Shown here: positions 18,638-28,164 of the stretch, one piece after another
How the letters are laid out: every line of letters starts with the position of its first letter
Numbering within the stretch: the first letter of the stretch is position 1
NCBI GenBank assembly: GCA_020466095.1
Contig: CM035808.1
Coordinates: 69,325,957 to 69,389,956 of the forward strand
Length of the DNA: 64,000 nt
Direction of reading: 5' to 3'
Source: Chlorops oryzae
Lineage: Eukaryota > Arthropoda > Insecta > Diptera > Chloropidae
Made by a program: the position numbers and the translations under genes
Notes under the pieces: model-generated
Told to the model about the DNA's origin: nothing
Database searches by the model: none
Seen by the model: the letters and a program-made list of their open reading frames with translations, nothing else

Positions 18638-20106
18638 TTATAGTCACCCTCATAAACACAATACGAGTCGGATTTTCCACAGAGAAAACATTTCATGGCA
18701 TGAAATGAGCTGTTACATTTATTTTCGTTTGGAACTGAATTTTTGTTAAAGAAATCACCAGGCATTCCGCATCCAAAGCATAAATTGAGGTGAAAGGGTG
18801 ATGAACAAAGGGTAACCTTTTTCACAAAATTTGGAATTGGATTAGAATTAGGTAATGTTTGTTTCGATTGGAATGATTCTCTTCTAATATTTCTGGTTTC
18901 CATTTTTTCAGGGAAATTTGGTGAATTATCAGTTCTTATGGCCTCTACTGAAATGTTCGGCTGAGCTGAAAGATTATTGTCTCCTTGCTCTTCGGAGTAC
19001 TGTATCTCGTTAACATGTTTGGGTTTTGTTCTGACTTCACGCAAGAACTTTTCTGCTTTTCTACATTCTGATTTTAATTCTGATAGTCTTGATGCTTTCG
19101 TTGAAAAAATCATTGTTGCTAATTGCCCGCGTAAGTTATTTTTTATTATGTTAACTAGATCATGTTCAGCAATTCGATTCTGTAACCTGAAACTGATACT
19201 GTGAATGTCTGCATAGAAATCCTCAAAAAGTTCTCCTATCTGTTGCTTACGTTCTACCAATTCACGAATAATTTCAAAATCAGATTGTGTGGTTTTGAAA
19301 TTGTTGAGGAGCTCCCTTTTGACATCAAAATAATCAAAATTAGGATTATGCCTGTTGTCTTCCAAGAGCTGCCAAAACCATTTGGAAGCGCTATCCTTTA
19401 ATAGGCAGTGAAACTCATTAAACAAGTGACTATAAGGAACCAAATGTTTTTCACTTAACCTTTCGATCCGAAAAATAAAGCTTTCTACTGTCATTTCCTT
19501 ATTTGTGCCATCATATTTGACGTGCCATTTATTTAAGTCTAATAGGTTATTTCTGGCAATTTCACTATTGCTTAGAGATTCATTTATTCGATGATGTTGA
19601 ATATCAGTATGAGATTGCATGGGAGGTGTAGACTGGTGTCTCCTAAAATGTTGGGAACCACTATTTTCCATGGATCCTATTCGAGTTTCTACTCCGTCAA
19701 ATCTAGTTTGCAATTCTCTACATTCTTTAATGCAATCAACAACAGCCCGATTTTGTGACGTCATCAATAATACAATATCGTTCAGTTGCTGTTGTATTGT
19801 TGGCTCACTACTACTATTATTATCGCGGTTTTCTATTTGCATTGCACGCAATCCTTCTTCAATTTCATTACTACTTTCATTTTGCCTCGGGAGTGGATTT
19901 TCCCCTGCTTCTTGAATCTCATCATCTGCCATTGTGCAAATGATATTTAATTTTGATGAAAAGCTCAAAGAATTATTTTCTTGGCCTGACAAAGGTATCG
20001 GTAAATCAGTATTATGATTTGATAATTGTTGTTGCAATAGCCGGTATTGATTTCTGGTAATCCTTTGGTTAAGTGGAAAAGGTAAATTAGGCCTTTCCAT
20101 TAACAA
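18583..20106 (-). CDS. gag: Gag polyprotein of the Ulysses-like element, intact
   Basis: 507 codons from the first ATG at 20,106. An internal ATG at 19,932 (CACAATGGC, residue 59, MADDEIQEAGENPLP) has the better context and may be the true start. Residues about 190-390 form the capsid-like part (DLNKWHVKYDGTNKEMTVESF, FRIERLSEKH, EFHCLLKDSASKWFW), typical of Osvaldo-type Gag. The C-terminus has two cysteine clusters (CFGCGMPGDF and CFLCGKSDSYC) instead of standard CCHC boxes. The last 12 codons overlap pol. No stops. Confidence 0.88.
   Translation of the reverse strand: MLMERPNLPFPLNQRITRNQYRLLQQQLSNHNTDLPIPLSGQENNSLSFSSKLNIICTMADDEIQEAGENPLPRQNESSNEIEEGLRAMQIENRDNNSSSEPTIQQQLNDIVLLMTSQNRAVVDCIKECRELQTRFDGVETRIGSMENSGSQHFRRHQSTPPMQSHTDIQHHRINESLSNSEIARNNLLDLNKWHVKYDGTNKEMTVESFIFRIERLSEKHLVPYSHLFNEFHCLLKDSASKWFWQLLEDNRHNPNFDYFDVKRELLNNFKTTQSDFEIIRELVERKQQIGELFEDFYADIHSISFRLQNRIAEHDLVNIIKNNLRGQLATMIFSTKASRLSELKSECRKAEKFLREVRTKPKHVNEIQYSEEQGDNNLSAQPNISVEAIRTDNSPNFPEKMETRNIRRESFQSKQTLPNSNPIPNFVKKVTLCSSPFHLNLCFGCGMPGDFFNKNSVPNENKCNSSFHAMKCFLCGKSDSYCVYEGDYKCPPLNTRLAEVSGIPSQ
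18586..18628 (-). promoter_or_regulatory. Programmed -1 frameshift signal between gag and pol
   Basis: In element sense the heptamer T_TTA_AAC lies at 18,628-18,622 with gag codons CCT-TTA-AAC, exactly in the zero-frame register needed for tandem slippage. After a 6-nt spacer a stem CTGGC (18,615-18,611) pairs with GCCAG (18,590-18,586), and CGGGATCCCG inside the loop is self-complementary. The gag stop TAG is at 18,585-18,583. Slipping back one base gives CAC-ACG-ACT, the pol frame. UUUAAAC is one of the most efficient eukaryotic slippery sites known. Confidence 0.8.
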
Positions 20107-20892
20107 AAAAAAATATAAAAAAACTATATAACAAAATATAAATACAAAAAATTTTGTTTTAAATATTTTTATTTTTTTTTTTTATATATTTTTTTTTTTT
20201 TTTATTTTTTTTTTTATTTTTAGACGATGAGTAATTTTGGTTTGTAATATTTTAATTTAATTGGATTATAAATAAATATAAAAAAAAAATATATTAAAGA
20301 AAAAAAATGTAATAAAAAAATTGTGTTGATTATTCATTTAATTTTTGGAGTCCCCTTTTCAGATTTTTGTAAGAGTAATTCCTTGTCCGTCTGTCATGTC
20401 CGAGTCAACTATTCCCCCACCCCCCTTTTACTGCCTATTTAACTGTGACCCACTTCATAAAAGGATGTCTCAGCATTTATACCTGACCCACTGTGCATAT
20501 ACTTGCAGCAGGCCTGTCCGGTATTTATTTCCCCTATCCCCTCTTTAACAAAGAGCAATTCAACTCCGGACCTTAGCCCTGATGTTGAAGCCCCCTTGTT
20601 AAAATAAAAAAAATCTCAAAAATAAAAATAAAAAAAATAAAAAAAATGTTGGTACTTGGATACATTGCACAAAAAGGTCTCCAGCATCGACGGCTGATAG
20701 CTTGCTGCAATAGATCTAATAAACCAACTCCCCCCGTATAAAAAAAATTTTCCCTACGCTACATTGGTACAGTAAAAGCAATATATAAGTTTTAGTGATA
20801 GAGAAAGATAGAAACAGTTTGAAATTAAAGAATCTAGAAGAAGAGTAAAACATTTAAAAAAATTAAAAGGTAGCTTGTGCGTTGGGCGCCAG
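20107..20892 (-). other. 5' leader and primer-binding site of the Ulysses-like element
   Basis: The PBS is at 20,891-20,880 (TGGCGCCCAACG in element sense), one base from the LTR, and complements the 3' end of tRNA-Lys for 12 bases. The leader is about 780 bp and extremely A/T-rich, with A- or T-runs at 20,150-20,310 and 20,600-20,650. Confidence 0.85.
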
Positions 20893-23534
20893 TGTAACTG
20901 TGAAAGGGGTGTATTAATGTTGCGCGTGTTTGGCGGTTCGGCACGGTGGCTTCTTCCCGGGACTAGCTCGCCGTTTTGGGTGGGACTTGCCACACCGCAC
21001 ACCATTCTCCCACAGATAAACAAAAATCGTGCCGAGAGGGGTTCAATGTGAAAGGACGAAGAAAAAAAAGAAAATGAAAGGATAAAATTGAAAAAGGAGA
21101 ATATATAGAGAAGGGAAAGGACTGTACTAAATGCCTAACTGTCCATACTAGACATTCACTCTCCTAATCCTCACTAACCTAACCACAAGCACTTAAATCA
21201 TACAACCTAGACATCCACTCTCACACAATCCTCATTCATTCTTTCTTGTACCCTGTTTGCTAGTTCAGAAAAGACCCGCCCGTCATACTCTCCGCCTACC
21301 GTCCCTGTCCGATGTCTGGAGCAGCCCTCCCACTGGGTGCATTACTGCGGCACTCAGTCCATGAGCATGCTATTTCTCCGATATAATTTTAGCGTGCTCC
21401 CCTTATCTGTTCATATCGTCAGTACTATAGTCCTAGTCCGTCACGTGCCAGTCAACTGTGGAAATACCCCCACATCTTTCCTACTGAGAGACTCCAAAAA
21501 TAATTTTTGTGTCTTACCAAGACATATTCAAAAACCTTCTTAGAAAAAGAAAACAAATCATTTCATTTTTCATTTCATATTTAAAAAAAAAGAGAATTTT
21601 TATTTTTTATATATATATTTTTTTTATTTTTTTTTATTAAATTTATTATTATCAAATTTTGTGTATAAAATTATTTGTATTATAAAGGAAAAAAAAAAAA
21701 AAGAAAAAAAAAACAACAAAAAAAAATCAGTATGTATACAAGATAATAAATTTTCCTAATGGGATGCTAGTTCAACTTCATATAATAGCTTGAGAATAAA
21801 AATGGGAGAGAGCAACAGTGCGTAGGAGGCATAAAAAAACTACCGTTGTAGCGGGAAATCTACCAAAAATTGCTTATTTTTATTTGCTTTAATAAAAAGA
21901 AAAATAAAAAAAAAATAAAAAAAAGGATTATTTATTTATTCAAATTTTATACTAAAAGGACAAAAAAAGGAGAAGAAAAAAAAAAAGGAACTTCATTTAA
22001 TTTACATTTAATGTCTCCTATAACGCAATCGTCCTCTTTTGTATACCTGTCGTGCTGAATTTTTAAGCTGGATAATTCTTCTGGAGACAACTCCTTTTGA
22101 GGCAGATCAAGTGACAACACTTAGCGATCTACCTTTCACTTTCTCATGTTCCGCCTTTTATATGATTCTTGCACCTGTTGACAACAACAATTCCAATGGA
22201 AGAGCTTTCCTTTCAGGCGCCAATAAAATCCACCACTAATATTTGTTGTTGTATGTTCTGTTTGCTTTGTGGCAGCATGATCTTTCATCCTTGTTTTTTT
22301 TTTCTTTTATATTTGATTTTCATTTTCTATGTTTTATTGAAATTGTTCCTCTTGCTTATTCTTATTTATTATGTCCTTATGTTAGTTCCTTTCAATTTCA
22401 AATTTAAATTTAAAAAGCTTATTACAGAAGTTTAAAAATGCAACCCTGTGCTCTCACTATTCCTCTCTCTCATCTTTCTCTCTTTTTTTTTTTTTTTTTC
22501 TCTTTTTAGATTTTGACAATTTCAAATAATTCAAAAAAAAAAAAAGTGTTTTGTTTTGTTTTCTTAATTCAGCATGAAATTCAGTTTCTTCAATAAAAAT
22601 ATAATAATAATAATAAAAATAATAATACTAAAAGCTATGGATGGTGTAAAAAAAAAAAGGAAAGAAAGAAAAAGTTTCACAGCGGTATCACAGATCTGCA
22701 TATGAAACCTTTTTTCTCTTGCATGGTGGTGGCTGGTGTGTCGTAATTTTTGTTTGTGCGTCCGTGTGTGTAACTTCTGCTTTTTGTGTGACTCTAATAA
22801 TTCCATTGATATTGATTATTATTTGGTACTTGATATTATTTACCACTTTCAGGCTCCTCAGGCGTTTACCGGGTTGGCGTTGGGCCTGCATCTCCCTGAT
22901 TATCGGCCGGAGAACTTGTGGTATGCCTTTGCAGGTATCCTGATCTGCCTCTATATATTTTTGTGTGCGTGCCGTGGACTCTTCCGCTTCTGGTCCGATT
23001 TTGGTTTCGAGTTTCACACATTCATCCTCTATGTTAAACTCGTCATCGATGTTTAGTATGTCTTCATCTATGACAGGCATCGGGGGCTTTTCATATGGGG
23101 CCGTTGGACCTGGTCGAGAGGCATCCCGGGATGTCGATGGCTGAGCCAATGTCTCCATACGGCTTGCTGGTTGTGGAAGGGAAATCTTCCTCAGCTCTAG
23201 CGTCACACGCTTCGTTTTTGGATCTTGTCTCTCGACCAGGTCCGCAGGTAATAGTTTGATGCGTGATTGCATGCCGTTTATTAGGGCCGTAGATTCCTTA
23301 AACATCTGTTTTGTGCGCTCGAACATATCCATTTCTCTTGTTTTGCTGTAATTATATGTGGTTCCCAGCTATTATGTTTTATTGTAGTTCTTGAGTGGTG
23401 TTCGTCCATGTGCTTGTTTAGGTGAATGTATGTTTGTGCGTCCGAGTTTAAAGACATTAAATGTTTTCTTTAATTTTATTTTATTTTATTTCTTTTCCTC
23501 TTTTTTTTTTCTTTCTTTAACAGGCCACGTAACA
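20893..23534 (-). repeat. 5' LTR of the Ulysses-like element (2,642 bp)
   Basis: Partner of 12,338-14,980. Differences I saw include GCTATTTCTCC versus GCTATTGCTCC, a one-base indel in GGGTGGGA(T)CTTGCC, CTACC versus CTAAC, GTTTCAC versus GTTTTAC and GCTGG versus GCTGA, plus poly-A lengths. It holds the promoter in principle; no confident TATA or initiator is named. Confidence 0.92.
22688..23332 (-). CDS. LTR-encoded open frame, 214 codons (5' LTR copy)
   Basis: Second copy of the frame at 14,134-14,778, differing at one residue (SLPQPASR here, SLPQSASR there). In this LTR the frame lies near the 5' end of the element and would only be transcribed if initiation is upstream of it, so the 3' copy is the more plausible expressed one. 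Confidence 0.5.
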   Translation of the reverse strand: MDMFERTKQMFKESTALINGMQSRIKLLPADLVERQDPKTKRVTLELRKISLPQPASRMETLAQPSTSRDASRPGPTAPYEKPPMPVIDEDILNIDDEFNIEDECVKLETKIGPEAEESTARTQKYIEADQDTCKGIPQVLRPIIREMQAQRQPGKRLRSLKVVNNIKYQIIININGIIRVTQKAEVTHTDAQTKITTHQPPPCKRKKVSYADL

Positions 23535-23906
23535 CATTTGATCAATGAACCTTTGGTGGTTTGAGATATTTATATTTTTCGAGTCTATTGTGTTCAAAAA
23601 TTCTCTGTCCTCGTCTACTGCTACTTTTAGTGCTCCTAGGGTGGCGTTGAAATGATTGTTAATGGCTATCTGCTCGTTAAGGCCCTCTATTGCGTTGTGA
23701 TCACTTTCTACTACTGTTGTAAGGTGGTCTTCTATTTCCTGTCTATCTTGGTCGTCCATGACCCCGAATAACCATTTGGTTGCTGTGCCTTTTGCGTTTA
23801 TTAACCCTCTACTTCGGCGTTTATGTTCGTAAGGGGTTATGGACTGCAACTTTAGTCTAATTGTTTTGATTTCGTTTAATAACACTAATTTGTTGTAAAT
23901 GGTTAC
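23535..23906 (-). pseudogene. env: Gypsy-type env, copy B, 5' part
   Basis: Continues copy B across the Ulysses-like insertion. It contains the furin-type site and fusion-peptide start (KRRSRGLINAKG), WLFGVMDDQDRQEI and NHFNATLGALKVAVDED, identical to copy A. It keeps about eight bases (near 23,557) that copy A has lost, so the frame runs on unbroken to the insertion point. It stops abruptly at 23,906 against mariner sequence. Confidence 0.85.
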
Positions 23907-24583
23907 TTTCGCTTGACGTTGTCGTAAGTGACCCACTTTTCATCACCAGTCACCAACCGCTTCAGAAATGGGTCGATTTTGTTGCGGTTCAGCAGCGATT
24001 CGCAGATGGAAATTCGGTCTATGAGGTTTTTTTGCGTTAACTCGTGTGGCACCCATACATCGAGCTTCTTTGTGTATCCAGCCTTATTCAAATGGTTCCA
24101 AACGGTTTTTTGTGCAATCTTTAGCTCTTTTGCAATCGAAACAGTGCTAACATGACGGTCGGACTCGATAATTTCCATGATTTTATCGACATTTTCGACA
24201 ATTGGCCTTCCAGTGCGTGGTGCATCCTTGACATCGAAGTTACCGGAATGGAATCGACGAAACCAAAATTGCGCATGATTGGCTGTTACAGTATCAGGTG
24301 CATAAACGCTATTCACATTTTCAGCCGCCTGGCTTGCGTTTTCTCCCTTATCGAAGAAAAACTGTAAAATGTAGCGAATTTTCTCTTTGCTGAGGTCCAT
24401 CTTTGACAAGCTCTCAAACAAAACTGAATCAATCAATCAAAAAAGTGTCAAAAAAGCTTTTTTAGTAGGAACTGTCATCTTTCTAATGCCTCCTAGCGGA
24501 ACACGATCGGACTTATACAACGAGAGATGCAGATAAATAACGCCATCTTTTGGAAAAATAATGGATTTCTTTTTACTACACCT
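23907..24583 (-). pseudogene. Mariner transposase fragment, N-terminal part (Mos1-like)
   Basis: The minus-strand frame starting at 24,400 (MDLSKEKIRYILQFFFDKGE) shows the paired-like HTH region (NHAQFWFRRFHSGNFDVKD, RTGRP), a second HTH (VSTVSIAKELKIAQKTVWNHL) and ends in TGDEKWVTYDN, which holds the first Asp of the DD34D triad. Everything downstream of the first Asp is missing. The 5' terminus (TTAGGTGTAGTAAAAAGAAA in element sense) is at about 24,583-24,564. The frame itself has no stop up to the env junction, so it is a truncated but not very old copy. Confidence 0.85.
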
Positions 24584-24584
24584 A

Positions 24585-24815
24585 ATATTATGTACAAATT
24601 GGATTATTGCTTTCAGTGACGTTGAAGTGGACCGGTTGATTTTAGTACTGCGACGTCTATGAGTAAATTTGGAAAATCTCTTATAACTTCTTTATTTTCC
24701 AACCGATTTGGAAGACAGTTTGTTTAATATATACGCTAAACATATGTTTATCATTTTTAGTTACCGAAAAAAATTTAAAAAAATTTTTTTCTACTTAAAA
24801 GTTAAAATGAAATTC
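24585..24815 (+). repeat. 231-bp direct repeat, right copy
   Basis: Copy of 11,751-11,981; sequence then continues into the right arm of the palindromic element. See the left copy. Confidence 0.85.
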
Positions 24816-25144
24816 TGAAAATTAAAAAAAAACCCAAAAAAGTCAACTTTTTCCAAGTTCAAATGCCTATAGCTCAAAAACTAAGACACCGATTGTAACA
24901 AATGATATATCGATGCAAAGGGGAAAGTTTTCTGCTTCATGCTGATAAAATTTCATTTTATTTACAAGAGCCGTTTTGGAGGTATTTGGCAAAATTTCAT
25001 TAAGTTACCAAAAAACACGTTTTTTGCCAATATCTCAAAAACTATTCTTTGGAAAAAAAAACGGATTCCATTTTCGTGATCAGCGACCCTAATTTAGTCT
25101 TAAAACCACCATTTCGTCTCTGCTCTTTTTTTTGTAAACTAGTG

Positions 25145-25300
25145 TTATCTTTCGGCAAACATATTAACCACGTTTTGGCAAAGTCGTTTGAAGTGCTTGG
25201 CTTCATAAGGAGAAACTCTAGTGGCTTTACTGATTCTTTGATATTTAAATCGCTCTTTATATGTTTAGTGAGAAGTCGGTTAGATGAATAGATTCTTAGA
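25145..25300 (+). pseudogene. Jockey-superfamily LINE ORF2, continuation
   Basis: Resumes the RT thumb of the LINE from 11,239: SFGKHINHVLAKSFEVLGF, then IRRNSSGFTDSLIFKSLFI and CLVRSRLDE before a stop at 25,290. The usual end of RT (L-V-R-S-x-L-E-Y region) is just reached; the 3' UTR is not identifiable. The same piece is repeated at 30,547-30,702 as part of the tandem duplication. Confidence 0.75.
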
Positions 25301-25410
25301 TTATTTACATAAATATTACTCTACTTCGTATGTATAAACAAAAAACAAAAATAATTTTTTCTAAAAAAAATCCCAAAAAATTTTTTTCTCTAAAGGGTGA
25401 GGGTGCACTA

Positions 25411-25878
25411 TGTATACACACGAACGCACAAACGCATATTTCCACTTTGTTCACGGCATAAATAGTTTTATATGGCCGAATATTTTGCACGCTTCACTCT
25501 TGCACGAGCAACATATTTGCCAACAGCGTAGTCAAATCGTGGGAAAGTGCTTTGTCAGCATACCTCACAAACTAATTCGTAATATGCTACATTTTACAAT
25601 TGCAATTCAGTTAAGCTTACTTAACATATTCCTGATATAAATAAAACTTAAATTTCAGTTGTAACTTCAAGTTGGATTAACATGCAAAACCTTTTGCTTT
25701 TCCATTCTTAATAATTGGCGTATCTCCGCTGTATAAATGTAGAGATATTGGGCGTTAGCCGTCAAATAGATTTTTGAGTTCTGCTGCTCAGCAATTGCAA
25801 GACATAAGAAAATAAAACCTGTAGAATATGAAGAAATAAAAACTATAAAATCAAGATATAAATCCTTATACGCGATAT
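25411..25878 (+). mobile_element. LTR-like repeat, copy 2
   Basis: Begins TGTATACACACGAACGCACA; full-length diverged match to 7,809-8,273. The tandem-duplicate copy is at 30,813-31,280. There is no clear PBS after it; env-like sequence follows after about 300 bp, as if gag-pol had been deleted. Confidence 0.5.
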
Positions 25879-25989
25879 ATACTTCGCACCTACAATCGCA
25901 CCTAATGAAAAATCAACAAAAGATTAAAATTCACTTCAGGGAGCCGAAGTTGGTCAAACCCCTTGCTGTTGCTGCATTGATTTTACACT

Positions 25990-26130
25990 ATTAGTAGGTA
26001 TTTTCAGTACCAGTAAATCAGTAGTGGTAATGCAATTGAAATTTCAGTACCTGGAAGTCAGTACATATGAAATCTCAGTACTCAGTAAAAAGTTACTGGT
26101 AATGCAATTTAAATTGCAATATCAGTAAAA
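25990..26130 (+). repeat. CAGTA-rich simple-like block
   Basis: Multiple CAGTA(C/A) words and a repeated (A/G)(C/G)TGGTAATGCAATT(G/T)AAATT segment within about 140 bp. It is repeated at 31,392-31,532 in the second duplicate. Origin unknown. Confidence 0.5.
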
Positions 26131-26169
26131 AAGTATTTTTTGGAAAGTGCCCATCTATGACGACTGCAG

Positions 26170-27340
26170 TCTTCTTATCGATTCTTCTGCAGCCCTTAGA
26201 CTTGGCATAAGCTATAGAAGTCACACAGTTAATACGGAAACCCGGAATTTATTTTGAAGATATCGGGACTACGGAATTAGCTACTGACCACTGGACGTTT
26301 GTAGCAAACTACGACGTCATCCCAATGTGGACAGATATCACATTACCGAAAACTGGTCTAGCCATCTTGAAGACACTTTGTGCCAAACCACCCCCTTATG
26401 CAACCTGTACGGCACTTATCAATCATTTTGTCAGCTATTTTCAGTACACTTGTACAAAAAAAAGACCTTTGACATCAAAATGGTACAAAAGAACGGCTCT
26501 TGATATAGCGGGCAGCATGGCAAACGCTTAAGTTAGTTTTTTAGATTCAAATTACGCGGATGGTATGTGAAAACCGATCGAACACGTCAAACAGAATGAA
26601 GAGCATTTTTTGAATCCACTCAGAAACCAAGCTTTGGTTATTAATTCTATACTAAACATTATGAAGACAGACGAGAAAGCCACAGCAGCCTAATTTCAGC
26701 GAATACAAGACATTAGAGGACACGAACCACCCTCAAAATAAGACAACGCTACTTCAGTGCTCACATCATCTTATTGCGTTAGTCACGCAACTGTCCATGG
26801 TCACAACTGCTCTTCAGCGTTCACAATCCGAGCTAATACACACATTCACCCAATCAAACAACGGACATATGAGTCCACTTTTCTTGACACCGCAACAGCA
26901 AAGACAGAAATTACAATAAATTAAGGCAGATCTGCCCACTTCAAGATCACTACCGCGAGACATCGTAAAAGTAAACGAGAGCATCATTGCCACCAACCCG
27001 AAGTTTATTGACAATCAACGATCATCTCGACCAATACTCAATTTTAACAAGAGAACAACTTGCCACATCCAAAACTAATAGTGACGAATATATGTCCGAA
27101 TCAGCAGCTATGATATAGTTTGAAACACCTTGCGTTTGATTGTGTGTTCCAGCTCCTGAATTACAAAACAGCAGTAAATTGTGAACTATTTCAAATTTAC
27201 GATATCATTACATTAACTTCATTGTACCACATAAATACCTGGATTTTCGTGACAGCCACCATGTTGAAAATCTCTGCAGTTATCGGAACCGAAATCTCTT
27301 GAATCACCATTGTCGGATCTTGGATCCTTAAGATCGATTT
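26170..27340 (+). pseudogene. env: Retroviral-type (F-like) envelope gene, decayed, copy 1
   Basis: Near 26,250 the frame reads IYFEDIGTTELATDHW followed by YDVIPMWTDITLP, the G-I-Y-F-E-x-x-G block typical of insect retroelement and baculovirus F-like Env. At about 26,485-26,525 a basic furin-like site is followed by TALDIAGSMANA. After a frameshift, DSNYADGM and IEHVKQNEEHFLN fit the heptad region. Many stops beyond 26,560. It is not the same env as copies A and B. Duplicated at 31,572-32,742. Confidence 0.65.
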
Positions 27341-27637
27341 AAAGTGCGTTCTTAAGAATAACATTATTACTCTTCATGGCCACGAGAAGCGGACGAATCA
27401 ACACACCCTTTTATATGCAACATAAGAAGTATACCCACAACGTTTAAAGAATCCATATAAATGAAAAAACCGAAGTTAGCCAAAATTACAAATCAAATCG
27501 CAGACCTCACGTAACTCCAGCATCAACTTAAAATGTCGGACTTGCCTGCGCAAATTTTGGCTGCAAAAAGGCACAGCTACACTGTGAGCTTTTCAGCTCT
27601 GGCAAGTGTGATTCTATTCTTTATACAAAGCATAGTG

Positions 27638-28164
27638 TCCGTTTTTCGCCGCAGCCGCTTTGGAGGCGAGCCTTTAGCCGAATCAACTTAACGAAATTTT
27701 TCTGCTCTCCCGCTCAACTGCTCGACCTCCAGCGACGACGGGACAGTGTTCGATCGGTGGAAGCAGAGCGCGCGTCGTCGTCCGCAACAATAAAATTTTG
27801 ACAAATCGTAAAAATCGTTAAATCGTTAAATCATAAAACCAGAAAACCAAAACAAAAATAAAGAATTTATAAGAACAAAGTGAACTCAAATGTGAATTGA
27901 AAATCCCTTACGCCACGAAGGCAAAATTGTTTGTTAAAAAGAAAGAAAAAATCATTTGCAATCCTCTAAGTAGCCCAGAAGGCATAGTTTTGCTTATCAT
28001 TTAAAAAACCCTTTTTGTTTTTCAATAACTGAACCGCGTCGCGAAAAACGTCGAATAAAATCACGAAAAATTTCTTCGGACGAAAGCAGTCCAAAATCGG
28101 CCAATCCACAGCAGCAGCAGCAAATTCAGGTACGTTAGCTTTTTGAGTGTTCCTAACACTAACA
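27638..28164 (+). mobile_element. BEL element 5' LTR, truncated, copy 1
   Basis: 527 bp matching the 3' part (36,569-37,094) of the 810-bp 3' LTR with a handful of substitutions; the first 284 bp are missing. Ends CTAACACTAACA. A primer-site candidate TTTGGCGATCCCGTGCCAGG follows at 28,165-28,184. Duplicate at 33,040-33,566. Confidence 0.85.

Larger units (their letters stand above)
12338..23534 (-). mobile_element. Full-length Ulysses/Osvaldo-like Ty3/gypsy retrotransposon
   Basis: An 11,197-bp element on the minus strand with TGTTACG...AGTTACA ends, flanked by the 4-bp duplication CATT (12,334-12,337; 23,535-23,538); the empty site is preserved in env copy A. LTRs of 2,643 and 2,642 bp enclose 5,912 bp with leader, gag and pol. 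The primer site TGGCGCCCAACG matches tRNA-Lys, as known for Osvaldo and Ulysses, and Ulysses is known for LTRs over 2 kb. LTRs differ by only about four substitutions that I could spot plus homopolymer length changes, so the insertion is young. gag and pol are uninterrupted, so it may be active. No env frame lies between pol and the 3' LTR. Confidence 0.9.
11240..25144. mobile_element. Palindromic CACTA-ended element (outer limits, contains later insertions)
   Basis: The ends are CACTAGTTTAC (11,240) and GTAAACTAGTG (to 25,144), flanked by TTA on both sides (11,237-11,239; 25,145-25,147). Deleting the element plus one TTA joins ENKL to SFGKHINHV in one frame of the host LINE, which fixes the boundaries. 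The left arm (11,240-11,735) and right arm (11,826-11,981 continuing at 24,816-25,144) are long imperfect inverted repeats around a spacer of about 90 bp. Without the inserts it is about 1.07 kb and non-coding. The CACTA terminus and 3-bp duplication fit EnSpm/CACTA; TTA duplications are also typical of PIF/Harbinger, so the superfamily is not final. Confidence 0.75.

Noticed and set aside
23517..23936. 139-codon minus-strand frame starting MGHLRQRQ as a new gene
   Set aside because: It is env copy B read from the mariner joint into LTR sequence; the start lies in the mariner fragment in the wrong frame.
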